Source: Hansschlegelia quercus (GTDB taxonomy: Bacteria; Pseudomonadota; Alphaproteobacteria; Rhizobiales; Methylopilaceae). From it: a DNA stretch of 64,000 bases. The notes below the pieces were generated by a model. The model searched no databases. It saw only the letters and a program-made list of their open reading frames with translations, and was not told the origin of the DNA. The stretch covers positions 1-64,000 of the forward strand of contig NZ_SIUB01000004.1 in assembly GCF_004310425.1 (NCBI RefSeq), in the 5' to 3' direction. This document shows, in pieces, positions 1-7,075 of this stretch; the first letter of the stretch is position 1, and each line of letters begins with the position of its first letter. A program made the position numbers and the translations under genes.

Positions 1-77
1 TCTCCATCGCGACCCTGATCGGCGAAGCCATCGCCCGAACCTCCTCAGAAGAAAGCGTCTCAAGCCTGTTCGATTGA
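1..77 (+). CDS. prs: Ribose-phosphate pyrophosphokinase, C-terminal end (partial)
   Basis: This is the last 24 codons of a gene that enters from the left edge; the frame starts at base 3 and stops with TGA at 75-77. The visible residues read SIATLIGEAIARTSSEES and end in SSLFD, which resembles the C-terminus of alphaproteobacterial Prs, the enzyme that makes PRPP from ribose 5-phosphate and ATP. Placement just upstream of rplY-pth-ychF is the usual arrangement in this group and supports the call. Only the tail is visible, so the identification rests on a short motif and on context. Confidence 0.7.
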   Translation, partial: SIATLIGEAIARTSSEESVSSLFD

Positions 78-122
78 GGCGCGGCTCTGGCGTTCCTCAG
101 CGGCGTTGCGCATGATCAAGCG

Positions 123-338
123 ATGAGCGGATTCCTCAGCTGGCTGCGCTTCGGCGTGATCGCGGCGGCGAGCCTCCTCGGCGTCCTGTTCCTGACGCAC
201 TACGTGGCGATCACCTACGCCGAGCTGGACGAGCCCTGGTTCTGGGGCGTGGTGGTCTGCGGCTTCTCCGTGGTCGTGAGCGTGCTTGCCATGGGCAAGG
301 AGCAGAACGACGAGGACCGGCGGCTTTCAGGCGACTGA
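123..338 (+). CDS. Small hypothetical membrane protein, 71 aa
   Basis: I do not recognise the family. The protein has two hydrophobic stretches, at about residues 9-29 (FGVIAAASLLGVLFLTHYVAI) and 38-56, separated by an acidic turn. It ends in a short charged tail rich in D, E and R, so it looks like a two-helix inner-membrane hairpin. It starts 45 bases after the prs stop on the same strand and may be cotranscribed with it. The codon use looks like that of its neighbours. Its small size leaves some doubt that it is expressed. Confidence 0.55.
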   Translation: MSGFLSWLRFGVIAAASLLGVLFLTHYVAITYAELDEPWFWGVVVCGFSVVVSVLAMGKEQNDEDRRLSGD

Positions 339-475
339 CGGCCGCACCGACCCGCTTCGATTGTCTTATCCGCCTGGATCGGCTATGGGCTCGCGCGCGG
401 CGTCCCACACCCCTGGAGGGGTTCGCCGCTGGAGGCCGTCCACATCGGGCGGCCGTTTGTCATTCGGAGAATACC

Positions 476-1228
476 ATGTCCGCGACCAAGGCTCTTAAGG
501 CCGAGGCGCGCGAGAAGGCCGGTAAGGGGGCCGCCCGCGCGCTTCGCCGTGAAGGCAAGATTCCCGCTGTGATCTACGGCGGCAAAAAAGCTCCTGTCGG
601 CATCGCGCTCGACAGCCGCGAGCTCACGCTGCTGCTGCACGCCGGCGGCTTCAAGACCACCGTGTTCGAGATCGACACCGGCGCAGGCAAGGAGCGGGCG
701 ATCCCGCGCGACTACCAGCGCGACCCGGTCAAGGACACGCTGCTGCACATTGACTTCTTCCGCGTCTCGGCCTCCTCGGTCGTCGACGTCGAGGTCCCCG
801 TGCACTTCCTCAACGAGGAAGACTGCCCTGGCATCAAGAAGCGCGGCGGCGTTCTCAACGTCGTGCTGCATTCCGTGCACGTGAAGGCGGGCGTCGACGA
901 CATCCCGACGGCGATCGAGGTCGACCTCAAGGGCCTCGACATCGGTGACATTATCCACGCCAATACGGTGAAGCTGCCGAAGGGCGTCACCTTTGCGGCC
1001 GAGGATCTCGAAGGCGTGACGATCGCGACCATCGCAGCGCCGACCGTCGTTCAGGAAGAGATCGCCGAGGAGCAGGCCGAAGCCGCCGCCGAGAACCGCG
1101 GCGAGACGGTCGAGACCGAAGAGGGCGCCGAGAGCGAAGCCTCCGAGGGCGAGACCGAGGCGGAAGCCGCCGACGCCAAGCAGGACGAGGACAAGAAGTC
1201 CGAGAGCCGCAAGTCGCAGGACGACTGA
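476..1228 (+). CDS. rplY: 50S ribosomal protein L25 / general stress protein Ctc
   Basis: L25 binds 5S rRNA in the large ribosomal subunit. At 250 aa this is the long Ctc/TL5 type: an N-terminal L25 domain (about 1-95), a C-terminal beta domain (about 100-190) and a strongly acidic Glu/Ala-rich tail (about 195-250). The ATG follows a GGAGA ribosome binding site at a normal distance. The next gene, pth, begins 24 bases downstream, so the two are probably one operon. The rplY-pth-ychF order is common in alphaproteobacteria. Acidic tails of this kind are common in this lineage; their role is unclear to me. Confidence 0.96.
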   Translation: MSATKALKAEAREKAGKGAARALRREGKIPAVIYGGKKAPVGIALDSRELTLLLHAGGFKTTVFEIDTGAGKERAIPRDYQRDPVKDTLLHIDFFRVSASSVVDVEVPVHFLNEEDCPGIKKRGGVLNVVLHSVHVKAGVDDIPTAIEVDLKGLDIGDIIHANTVKLPKGVTFAAEDLEGVTIATIAAPTVVQEEIAEEQAEAAAENRGETVETEEGAESEASEGETEAEAADAKQDEDKKSESRKSQDD

Positions 1229-1252
1229 TCTCGCTCAACGGGAGCCCGTTCG

Positions 1253-1858
1253 ATGCTGCTCCTGGTCGGCCTCGGCAATCCGGGGCCGAAATACTCTGGC
1301 AATCGGCACAATATCGGCTTCATGGCCATCGACAGGATCGCGTCCGCCCACGGCTTCGGCCCGTGGCGGACGCGCTTCCAGTCGGATGTGGCGGAAGGCG
1401 CGATAGGCGGCGTGAAGGCGCTGGCGATGAAGCCGCGCACCTACATGAACGAGAGCGGCCGCGCCGTCGTGGAGGCGTCGCGCTTCTATAAGATCGGCCT
1501 GCCCGACATCGTCGCGCTGCATGACGAGCTCGACCTCGCGCCGGGCAAGCTGCGGGTGAAGACCGGCGGCGGCAACGCCGGGCATAACGGCTTGCGCTCG
1601 ATCACCGCCCACATAGGCAACGATTATCGCCGCGTGCGCCTCGGCATTGGACATCCCGGCCGCGACGCCGTGCTCGCTTACGTCCTCAACGACTTCGGCA
1701 AGAGCGAAATGGCCTGGGTCGACGCGCTGACCGACGCCGTCGCGATCGCAGCCGACCTGCTGGCGGCGGGCGAGGACAACAGTTTTCAGAACAAGGTCCA
1801 TCTGAGGATGGAGGCCGCAGGCTTCGGCGAAGTCGGCCGGCTCGGTCAGCAGACGTGA
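1253..1858 (+). CDS. pth: Peptidyl-tRNA hydrolase
   Basis: Pth releases tRNA from peptidyl-tRNAs that drop off the ribosome. The 201-aa length is normal. Family signatures are clear: [10 protein letters not shown] at the N-terminus, NRHNIGF containing the catalytic His near residue 22, MNESG, and a [12 protein letters not shown] loop near residue 110. It lies between rplY (24 bases upstream) and ychF (21 bases downstream) on the same strand, so a translation-related operon is likely. Nothing is odd about it. Confidence 0.97.
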   Translation: MLLLVGLGNPGPKYSGNRHNIGFMAIDRIASAHGFGPWRTRFQSDVAEGAIGGVKALAMKPRTYMNESGRAVVEASRFYKIGLPDIVALHDELDLAPGKLRVKTGGGNAGHNGLRSITAHIGNDYRRVRLGIGHPGRDAVLAYVLNDFGKSEMAWVDALTDAVAIAADLLAAGEDNSFQNKVHLRMEAAGFGEVGRLGQQT

Positions 1859-1879
1859 AACACAGGAACTGAGAGCGTC

Positions 1880-2977
1880 ATGGGCTTCAAATGCGGCATC
1901 GTCGGCCTGCCGAACGTCGGCAAGTCGACCCTCTTCAACGCGCTGACGCAGACCGCAGCCGCCCAGGCCGCGAACTATCCGTTCTGCACGATCGAGCCGA
2001 ACGTCGGCGAGGTCGCAGTGCCTGATCCGCGCCTGAGCGATCTCGCGACGATCGCAAAATCCGCGCAGATCATCCCGACCCGCCTGACCTTCGTCGACAT
2101 CGCCGGCCTCGTCCGCGGCGCCTCGAAGGGCGAAGGCCTCGGCAACCAGTTCCTCGCCCACATCCGTGAGGTCGACGCGATCGCCTACGTCCTGCGCTGC
2201 TTCGAGGACGACGACATCACCCATGTCGAGGGCAGGATCGATCCGCTTTCGGACGCCGAGACCGTCGAGACCGAGCTGATGATCGCGGACCTCGAGAGCC
2301 TCGAGAAACGCGTCATGGCGCTCGAAAAGCGCGCCCGTTCGAACGACAAGGAAGCCAAGGAGCAGTTGGAGATCGTCAACCGCGTGCTGCCGCTGCTGCG
2401 CGACGGCAAGCCCGCGCGCCTGACCAAGGTCTCCGACGACGAGCGCCCGGCTTTCGACGCGCTCAACCTGCTGACATCGAAGCCCGTGCTCTACGTCGCG
2501 AATGTCGACGAAGGCTCGGCCGCCGAGGGCAACGCCTATTCCGCAAAGGTCGAGGCCCGCGCCAAAGAAGAAGGCGCAGTCGCCGTCGTCATCTCCGCCA
2601 AGATCGAAAGCGAGATCGCGACGCTGCCGAACGAGGAGCGTAAAGAGTATCTCGACGCGCTCGGGCTGCACGAGACCGGCCTCGACCGGCTGATCAACGC
2701 CGGCTACCAGCTGCTCGGGCTGGTCACCTATTTCACCGTCGGCCCCAAGGAGGCCCGCGCCTGGACGATCGAGCGCGGCACCCGCGCGCCGCAGGCGGCG
2801 GGTGTGATCCACTCGGATTTCGAGAAGGGCTTTATCCGCTCCGAGACGATCGCCTTCGCGGATTATGTCTCGCTGAAGGGCGAGGCCGGGGCGAAGGAAG
2901 CCGGTAAGATGCGGCTCGAGGGCAAGGAATACGTGGTCGCCGACGGCGACGTACTGCACTTCAGGTTTGCGAACTGA
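1880..2977 (+). CDS. ychF: Redox-regulated ribosome-binding ATPase YchF (Obg family)
   Basis: YchF is a universally conserved P-loop NTPase of the Obg group that binds ribosomes and prefers ATP. The 365-aa protein has the G1 loop GLPNVGKST at residues 8-16, the [12 protein letters not shown] switch region near residue 70, a coiled-coil insertion around 130-160 and a C-terminal TGS domain (about 280-365) with [17 protein letters not shown]. Length and motifs are normal. It is the last gene of the rplY-pth-ychF run. A palindromic repeat element begins 8 bases after its stop. Confidence 0.97.
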   Translation: MGFKCGIVGLPNVGKSTLFNALTQTAAAQAANYPFCTIEPNVGEVAVPDPRLSDLATIAKSAQIIPTRLTFVDIAGLVRGASKGEGLGNQFLAHIREVDAIAYVLRCFEDDDITHVEGRIDPLSDAETVETELMIADLESLEKRVMALEKRARSNDKEAKEQLEIVNRVLPLLRDGKPARLTKVSDDERPAFDALNLLTSKPVLYVANVDEGSAAEGNAYSAKVEARAKEEGAVAVVISAKIESEIATLPNEERKEYLDALGLHETGLDRLINAGYQLLGLVTYFTVGPKEARAWTIERGTRAPQAAGVIHSDFEKGFIRSETIAFADYVSLKGEAGAKEAGKMRLEGKEYVVADGDVLHFRFAN

Positions 2978-2984
2978 AGTAAGC

Positions 2985-3084
2985 CGTCATCCCGGCCGAG
3001 CGCCAGCGAGAGCCGGGATCGTCCTTAGGATAAGGCGCTATGGGGAGCGATCCCGGCTCGGCCTTGCGGCCGTCCGGGATGACG
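2985..3084. repeat. Palindromic intergenic repeat, copy 1 (RIME-like)
   Basis: A 100-bp element lies between ychF and fliJ. Its ends form a perfect 11-bp inverted repeat, CGTCATCCCGG (2985-2995) and CCGGGATGACG (3074-3084). An internal pair, AGCCGGGATCG (3011-3021) and CGATCCCGGCT (3048-3058), lets each half fold as its own hairpin. A related copy lies at 42268-42377. The size and the two-palindrome design resemble the intergenic mosaic elements (RIME) described in Rhizobium, but I have not compared the sequences. It may also end both converging transcripts. Confidence 0.7.
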
Positions 3085-3114
3085 CTTTATGCGCCGCGAA
3101 TGCGGCGCCCCGGC

Positions 3115-3540
3115 TCAGCCCGCCCGCATCTCGCTGCGCCCCAGACCGATCCGGTCCATCTCCGCCTGGTCGCGGGCGGTTTCGGCGGTGCGCTCGCGGA
3201 CACCGTCGCGCTCCTCCAGGAGCTCGACCTTCTTGAGTTCCTCGAAGGCCCCCGCCAGCGCGTCCTGCGCGTCGGTCAGCTGGCCGACGAGTTCGTCGGC
3301 GGAGCGCTTGAGGTTGTCGCGGCGGTTCATCGCGGCCTTGGCGTAGGTCGGATAGGCGTAATGCGCGACGTCGTGGATGCCCGCCCTATCCTGCTCATGC
3401 CGGATTTCGCGGTCGAGATCCGTCGCCATGCGCTCGAACTCGGCGATCATCGTCTCGATCTGAACGACCTGACGACGCTTCTCGTCGACCTGAAAGCGCT
3501 TGAGGCGCAAAAGGGTGTCTCGGGACTTCATGTCAGCCAT
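3115..3540 (-). CDS. fliJ: Flagellar export protein FliJ
   Basis: FliJ is the small coiled-coil stalk/chaperone protein of the flagellar type III export apparatus and works with the FliI ATPase. The 141-aa product is almost wholly charged helix (MKSRDTLLRLKRFQVDEKRRQV at the start, then long E/R/K heptads), which fits FliJ. The first ATG (MADMKSRD) is used here; an internal ATG nine bases on (MKSRD, 3531) matches relatives as I remember them and may be the true start. It follows fliI by 15 bases on the same strand. Confidence 0.85.
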   Translation of the reverse strand: MADMKSRDTLLRLKRFQVDEKRRQVVQIETMIAEFERMATDLDREIRHEQDRAGIHDVAHYAYPTYAKAAMNRRDNLKRSADELVGQLTDAQDALAGAFEELKKVELLEERDGVRERTAETARDQAEMDRIGLGRSEMRAG

Positions 3541-3555
3541 TGAAACACACGCCGG

Positions 3556-4890
3556 TTAGCGTTCGGTTTCCGAAACGCCGAGAATGCTACGAAGCAGCGC
3601 ATAGCCTTCATCGAGACGCGTTGCTTCTTCCTTACCTTGCGAAAGAAACTGTTCGAACGCGCCATTAAGAGCGATCGCTTCGTCGACTTCCGGGCTCGAG
3701 CCGGGCCTGTAGGCGCCCAGGCGAATGAGTTCCTCCATGTCGGCGTAGGTCGCCATGATCCGCTTGGCGCGTGACAGCACGGGCCGCTGCGAGGCTGGCG
3801 CCGCGCCCGGCAGCGTGCGCGAAACGGACTTCAGCACGTTGATCGCGGGATAGCGCCCGCGCTCGGCGATCGCGCGCTCCATCACGATATGGCCGTCGAG
3901 GATGCCGCGCACGGCGTCCGCGACCGGCTCGTTGTGGTCGTCGCCATCGACCAGCACGGTGAACAGGCCGGTCACGGTCCCCTGCCCGGTTCCGGGCCCT
4001 GCACGCTCCAGGAGCCGTGGCAATTCCGCGAAGACGGTCGGCGTATAGCCCTTCGCCGTCGGCGGCTCCCCTGTCGACAGACCGATCTCGCGCTGAGCCA
4101 TCGCGAAGCGCGTGACAGAGTCCATCATGCAGAGCACGTCGTCGCCCTCGTCGCGGAAATATTCGGCGAGCGCGAAGGTAAGGTAGGCGGCCTGGCGGCG
4201 CTTCAGCGCCGGCTCGTCGGAGGTCGCGACCACGACGACGGAGCGCGCGAGGCCCGCCTCGCCGAGATCGTCCTGCAGAAACTCCTGAACCTCGCGCCCG
4301 CGTTCGCCGATCAGTCCGATGACCGCAACGTCCGAGTTCGCGTTGCGCGCGAGCATGGCGAGCAGGACGGACTTTCCCACTCCCGAGCCGGCAAAAATGC
4401 CCATGCGCTGGCCGCGGCAGCAGGTGAGAAAGGTGTTCAGCGCACGCACGCCGAGGTCGAGTGGTTCGCCGACGCGCTTGCGGGAATGCGCGGGGGGCGG
4501 AGACGCGCGATAGGGGTAGACGACCGGGCCATCCTCGAGCGGGCCCTTGCCGTCGATCGGGTCGCCCATGGCGTCCACCACCCGCCCGAGCCATTTGCGG
4601 CTTGGCTTCACGCCGGGCTCGGTGGTCCCGACTGTCGCGCGGCAGCCGCGGCGCACGCCTTCAAGCGGCGCGAACGGCATCAGCAGCGCGCGCTCGCCCT
4701 GAAAACCGACGACTTCGCAGGCGGTCGGCCGGCCATTCGCCCCTTCGATCGTGACGCGGCCCCCGATCGCCATGGCGCCCAGCGGCCCTGCGACCTCGAC
4801 CAGCAGGCCGCGCACGCCAACGACGCGGCCGAACAGTTCGCGCTCCGAAATGGCCTCGACGCTCTGCAGCAGGCCGCGCATCGCGCTCAT
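3556..4890 (-). CDS. fliI: Flagellum-specific ATPase FliI
   Basis: FliI is the hexameric ATPase that helps deliver flagellar subunits to the type III export gate on the cytoplasmic face of the inner membrane. The 444-aa protein has Walker [12 protein letters not shown] (about 165-175), the [10 protein letters not shown] element, a Walker B region near [11 protein letters not shown], and [20 protein letters not shown], all typical of the FliI/SctN group. It is divergent from ctrA, with a 364-base region between them. fliJ follows. Control by CtrA is plausible because early flagellar genes are CtrA targets in related bacteria. Confidence 0.96.
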   Translation of the reverse strand: MSAMRGLLQSVEAISERELFGRVVGVRGLLVEVAGPLGAMAIGGRVTIEGANGRPTACEVVGFQGERALLMPFAPLEGVRRGCRATVGTTEPGVKPSRKWLGRVVDAMGDPIDGKGPLEDGPVVYPYRASPPPAHSRKRVGEPLDLGVRALNTFLTCCRGQRMGIFAGSGVGKSVLLAMLARNANSDVAVIGLIGERGREVQEFLQDDLGEAGLARSVVVVATSDEPALKRRQAAYLTFALAEYFRDEGDDVLCMMDSVTRFAMAQREIGLSTGEPPTAKGYTPTVFAELPRLLERAGPGTGQGTVTGLFTVLVDGDDHNEPVADAVRGILDGHIVMERAIAERGRYPAINVLKSVSRTLPGAAPASQRPVLSRAKRIMATYADMEELIRLGAYRPGSSPEVDEAIALNGAFEQFLSQGKEEATRLDEGYALLRSILGVSETER

Positions 4891-5254
4891 TTCTCAACAG
4901 CCTTATCGAATCATGACCGATTGGGCCGAAGGGTAACGCTTCATTTACCCATCCGCCGAATTATGGGTGTGCCGGATTAAGAAGGCGGAAAGTGATGCTC
5001 GCGACAAACGTCGAGTCGCAAGAGTCACTTAAGCCTTCTTCTTAACGTCTCGGACGAAGATCACTCGGGAAATTTCTCGTTTGATCCAAGTGACTTAGGC
5101 GTCTTCCGCGCAGAAACAGAACCAGCTTGCGGCGCAGAATCAGTTTCTGTTAACCTTTGCCCGTTAAGCTTTGAATCGGACTTGAAACGATCGGTTCACC
5201 GCGTCGCCGGGCGTTACGCCAGGGCTGGCATGCGGGCATCGGTGGAGGACTTGC
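4891..5254. promoter_or_regulatory. fliI-ctrA divergent control region with GANTC sites and TTAA half-sites
   Basis: This 364-base gap is visibly richer in AT than the flanking genes. It carries five GANTC methylation sites (4908-4912, 5013-5017, 5022-5026, 5137-5141, 5173-5177). It also carries five TTAA half-sites at 4977, 5029, 5042, 5150 and 5164; the last four sit in two pairs spaced by 9 and 10 bases, not the canonical 7. CcrM methylation of GANTC and CtrA autoregulation control ctrA promoters in other alphaproteobacteria. No promoter hexamers stand out clearly enough to mark. Confidence 0.6.
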
Positions 5255-5956
5255 ATGCGCGTTCTTCTTATCGAAGACGACCGGTCGACGGCCCAGAGCA
5301 TCGAGTTGATGCTCAAGTCCGAGAGCTTCAACGTCTATACGACTGAGCTCGGCGAGGAGGGCATCGACCTCGGCAAGCTGTACGATTACGACATCATCCT
5401 TCTCGACCTAAACCTGCCCGACATGTCGGGCTACGAAGTGCTCCGCGCGCTCCGGGTCGCGAAGATCAAGACCCCGATCCTGATCCTCTCCGGCCTCGCC
5501 GGCATCGAGGACAAGGTGCGCGGCCTCGGCGTCGGCGCCGACGACTACATGACGAAGCCATTCCACAAGGACGAGCTCGTCGCCCGCATCCACGCCATCG
5601 TTCGCCGCTCGAAGGGCCACGCCCAGTCGGTCATCACCACCGGCGACCTGATCGTGAACCTCGACACCAAAACAGTCGAGGTCGGCGGCGCCCGGGTGCA
5701 TCTCACGGGCAAGGAATACCAGATGCTCGAGCTCTTGAGCCTGCGGAAGGGCTCGACGCTCACCAAGGAGATGTTCCTCAATCATCTCTACGGCGGCATG
5801 GACGAGCCGGAGCTGAAGATCATCGACGTCTTCATCTGCAAGCTCCGCAAGAAGCTTGCGAACGCCACGAGCGGCAAGAATTACATCGAGACGGTCTGGG
5901 GCCGCGGCTACGTGCTGCGCGAGCCCAGCGAGGACGATCTCCGCGCCGCGGTCTGA
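5255..5956 (+). CDS. ctrA: Cell-cycle response regulator CtrA
   Basis: CtrA is the OmpR-type master regulator of the alphaproteobacterial cell cycle and of flagellar genes; it is phosphorylated through CckA and ChpT. The 233-aa protein has a receiver domain (residues 1-120) with acidic pocket E7/D8/D9, phospho-acceptor D51 ([11 protein letters not shown]) and the K of [10 protein letters not shown], then a winged-helix domain with [12 protein letters not shown] and [13 protein letters not shown]. The near-invariant sequence around these motifs separates CtrA from ordinary OmpR members. It ends in RAAV, not the -AA that serves as a ClpXP degron in Caulobacter. chpT and ccrM lie elsewhere in this window. 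Confidence 0.97.
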   Translation: MRVLLIEDDRSTAQSIELMLKSESFNVYTTELGEEGIDLGKLYDYDIILLDLNLPDMSGYEVLRALRVAKIKTPILILSGLAGIEDKVRGLGVGADDYMTKPFHKDELVARIHAIVRRSKGHAQSVITTGDLIVNLDTKTVEVGGARVHLTGKEYQMLELLSLRKGSTLTKEMFLNHLYGGMDEPELKIIDVFICKLRKKLANATSGKNYIETVWGRGYVLREPSEDDLRAAV

Positions 5957-5984
5957 TAGCCGGCCAAATCCCGGCCTGCCCATC

Positions 5985-6022
5985 AAAAAAGGCCCGCGCC
6001 CGAACCGGCGCGGGCCTTTTTG
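5985..6022 (+). terminator. Rho-independent terminator of ctrA
   Basis: A perfect 10-bp stem, GGCCCGCGCC (5991-6000) and GGCGCGGGCC (6007-6016), closes a six-base loop and is followed by TTTTT. An A-tract on the 5' side means it could also work on the opposite strand. It begins about 30 bases after the ctrA stop. Confidence 0.93.
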
Positions 6023-6132
6023 TTTTGGCCTGACGACTTCCCCTATGCCGCGGCTTCTCGCCGATGCTGCCGGACCAGGACAAGATCGACCCGGGCAGAA
6101 GCTCCGCTCCGCCTGATCCCTCGCCACGAACG

Positions 6133-6163
6133 AAAAAAGCGCGCCTCGCGGCGCGCTTTTTAT
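6133..6163. terminator. Bidirectional terminator between ctrA and cheY
   Basis: The stem AAAGCGCGCC (6136-6145) and GGCGCGCTTT (6150-6159) has a four-base TCGC loop, with AAAAAA on one side and TTTTT on the other. It lies 26 bases past the cheY stop and most likely ends the cheA-cheW-cheY transcript on the minus strand. It also gives a second stop for ctrA transcription. Confidence 0.9.
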
Positions 6164-6188
6164 CTTGAAGGTCGTTCGGTTCAGCCGA

Positions 6189-6554
6189 TCAGAGCAGCCC
6201 GACCTGTTCGAACTTCGACGCGATGATCTCCTTGTCGAAGGGCTTCATCACGTATTCGTCCGCGCCCGCGCGCATGGCGCGGGTAATATGGGCGACATCG
6301 TTCTCGGTGGTGCAGAACACGACCTTGGGAGCGTCGCCGCCCGGCAGGGTACGGAGCTCGGTGAGGAACTCGAACCCATCCATCACCGGCATGTTCCAGT
6401 CGAGCAGGATGCCGTCCGGCATCGCCTGCTTGCAGAGAGCGAGCGCGCTCTGGCCGTTCTCGGCCTCGGAGATGCGCAAGTCGTGACCCTCGAGGATCCG
6501 GCGGGCGACCTTCCGGATGACGCTAGAGTCGTCGACGATGAGACAGTGTTTCAT
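6189..6554 (-). CDS. cheY: Chemotaxis response regulator CheY
   Basis: This is a 121-aa single-domain receiver that would carry the signal from CheA to the flagellar motor. It has the acidic pair in IVDDSS near residues 8-9, phospho-acceptor D52 in ILLDWNMPVMDG, T in FCTTEND and K in MKPFDKE. Start choice: ATG at 6554 gives a normal receiver start (MKHCLIVDD). An upstream in-frame ATG at 6614 overlaps the cheW stop as ATGA and would add 20 residues, so coupled translation from there cannot be excluded. It is the last gene of cheA-cheW-cheY. Confidence 0.93.
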   Translation of the reverse strand: MKHCLIVDDSSVIRKVARRILEGHDLRISEAENGQSALALCKQAMPDGILLDWNMPVMDGFEFLTELRTLPGGDAPKVVFCTTENDVAHITRAMRAGADEYVMKPFDKEIIASKFEQVGLL

Positions 6555-6610
6555 GGCACTTATCGGAGCTCCAGCGAAGAGCGCAATCGCCCGGTTGGAC
6601 GTTGTCTCGG

Positions 6611-7075
6611 TCATGCGGCGGCTGCCAAGGCGGATTGCGTGTCGAGCGCACGCTCGACGTTCAGGATGAGAAGAAGGCGGCTGTCGAGGCGGTAGACGCC
6701 TTCGGCGACGTGGATCCAGCGGGGATCGAGCGAGGTGGGGGGCGCCTCCTGCCCGTCGGCCGGAAGATCAAGCACGTCGCCGACCCGGTCGACCAGCAGC
6801 GCGAACGCCTCCTGGCGGTGATCGATGCCGATCGCCATGGGCTTATCGGCCTCGTCGCGGCGCGGCAGGCCGAGGCGCGAGCGCATGTCGACGGCCGTCA
6901 CGATCCGGCCGCGCAGGTTCAGCACGCCGGCGATCTCATGCGGCGCGAGCGGCACATGGGTCAGCCGGTCGGGGGTGAACACCTCGCGCACGCGCTCGAT
7001 CGCGATGCCGAAGGTCTCGCCAGCCACCTCGACGGTGACGAAGCTGCGGTGAACGCCTTGCGTCTCGTCGGTCAT
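6611..7075 (-). CDS. cheW: Chemotaxis coupling protein CheW
   Basis: CheW is the scaffold that links chemoreceptors to the CheA kinase. The 154-aa protein is one CheW domain: FVTVEVAGETFGIAIERVREVFTP at the N-terminus, GVLNLRGRIVTAVDMRSRLGL in the middle, and LLVDRVGDVLDLP later. Its start codon overlaps the cheA stop by four bases (ATGA at 7072-7075), so the two are probably translationally coupled. Length and motifs are normal. Confidence 0.95.
   Translation of the reverse strand: MTDETQGVHRSFVTVEVAGETFGIAIERVREVFTPDRLTHVPLAPHEIAGVLNLRGRIVTAVDMRSRLGLPRRDEADKPMAIGIDHRQEAFALLVDRVGDVLDLPADGQEAPPTSLDPRWIHVAEGVYRLDSRLLLILNVERALDTQSALAAAA

Noticed and set aside
5029-5168. TTAA pairs upstream of ctrA as canonical CtrA boxes
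   Set aside because: The spacings are 9 and 10 bases, not 7, so I list them only as half-sites.
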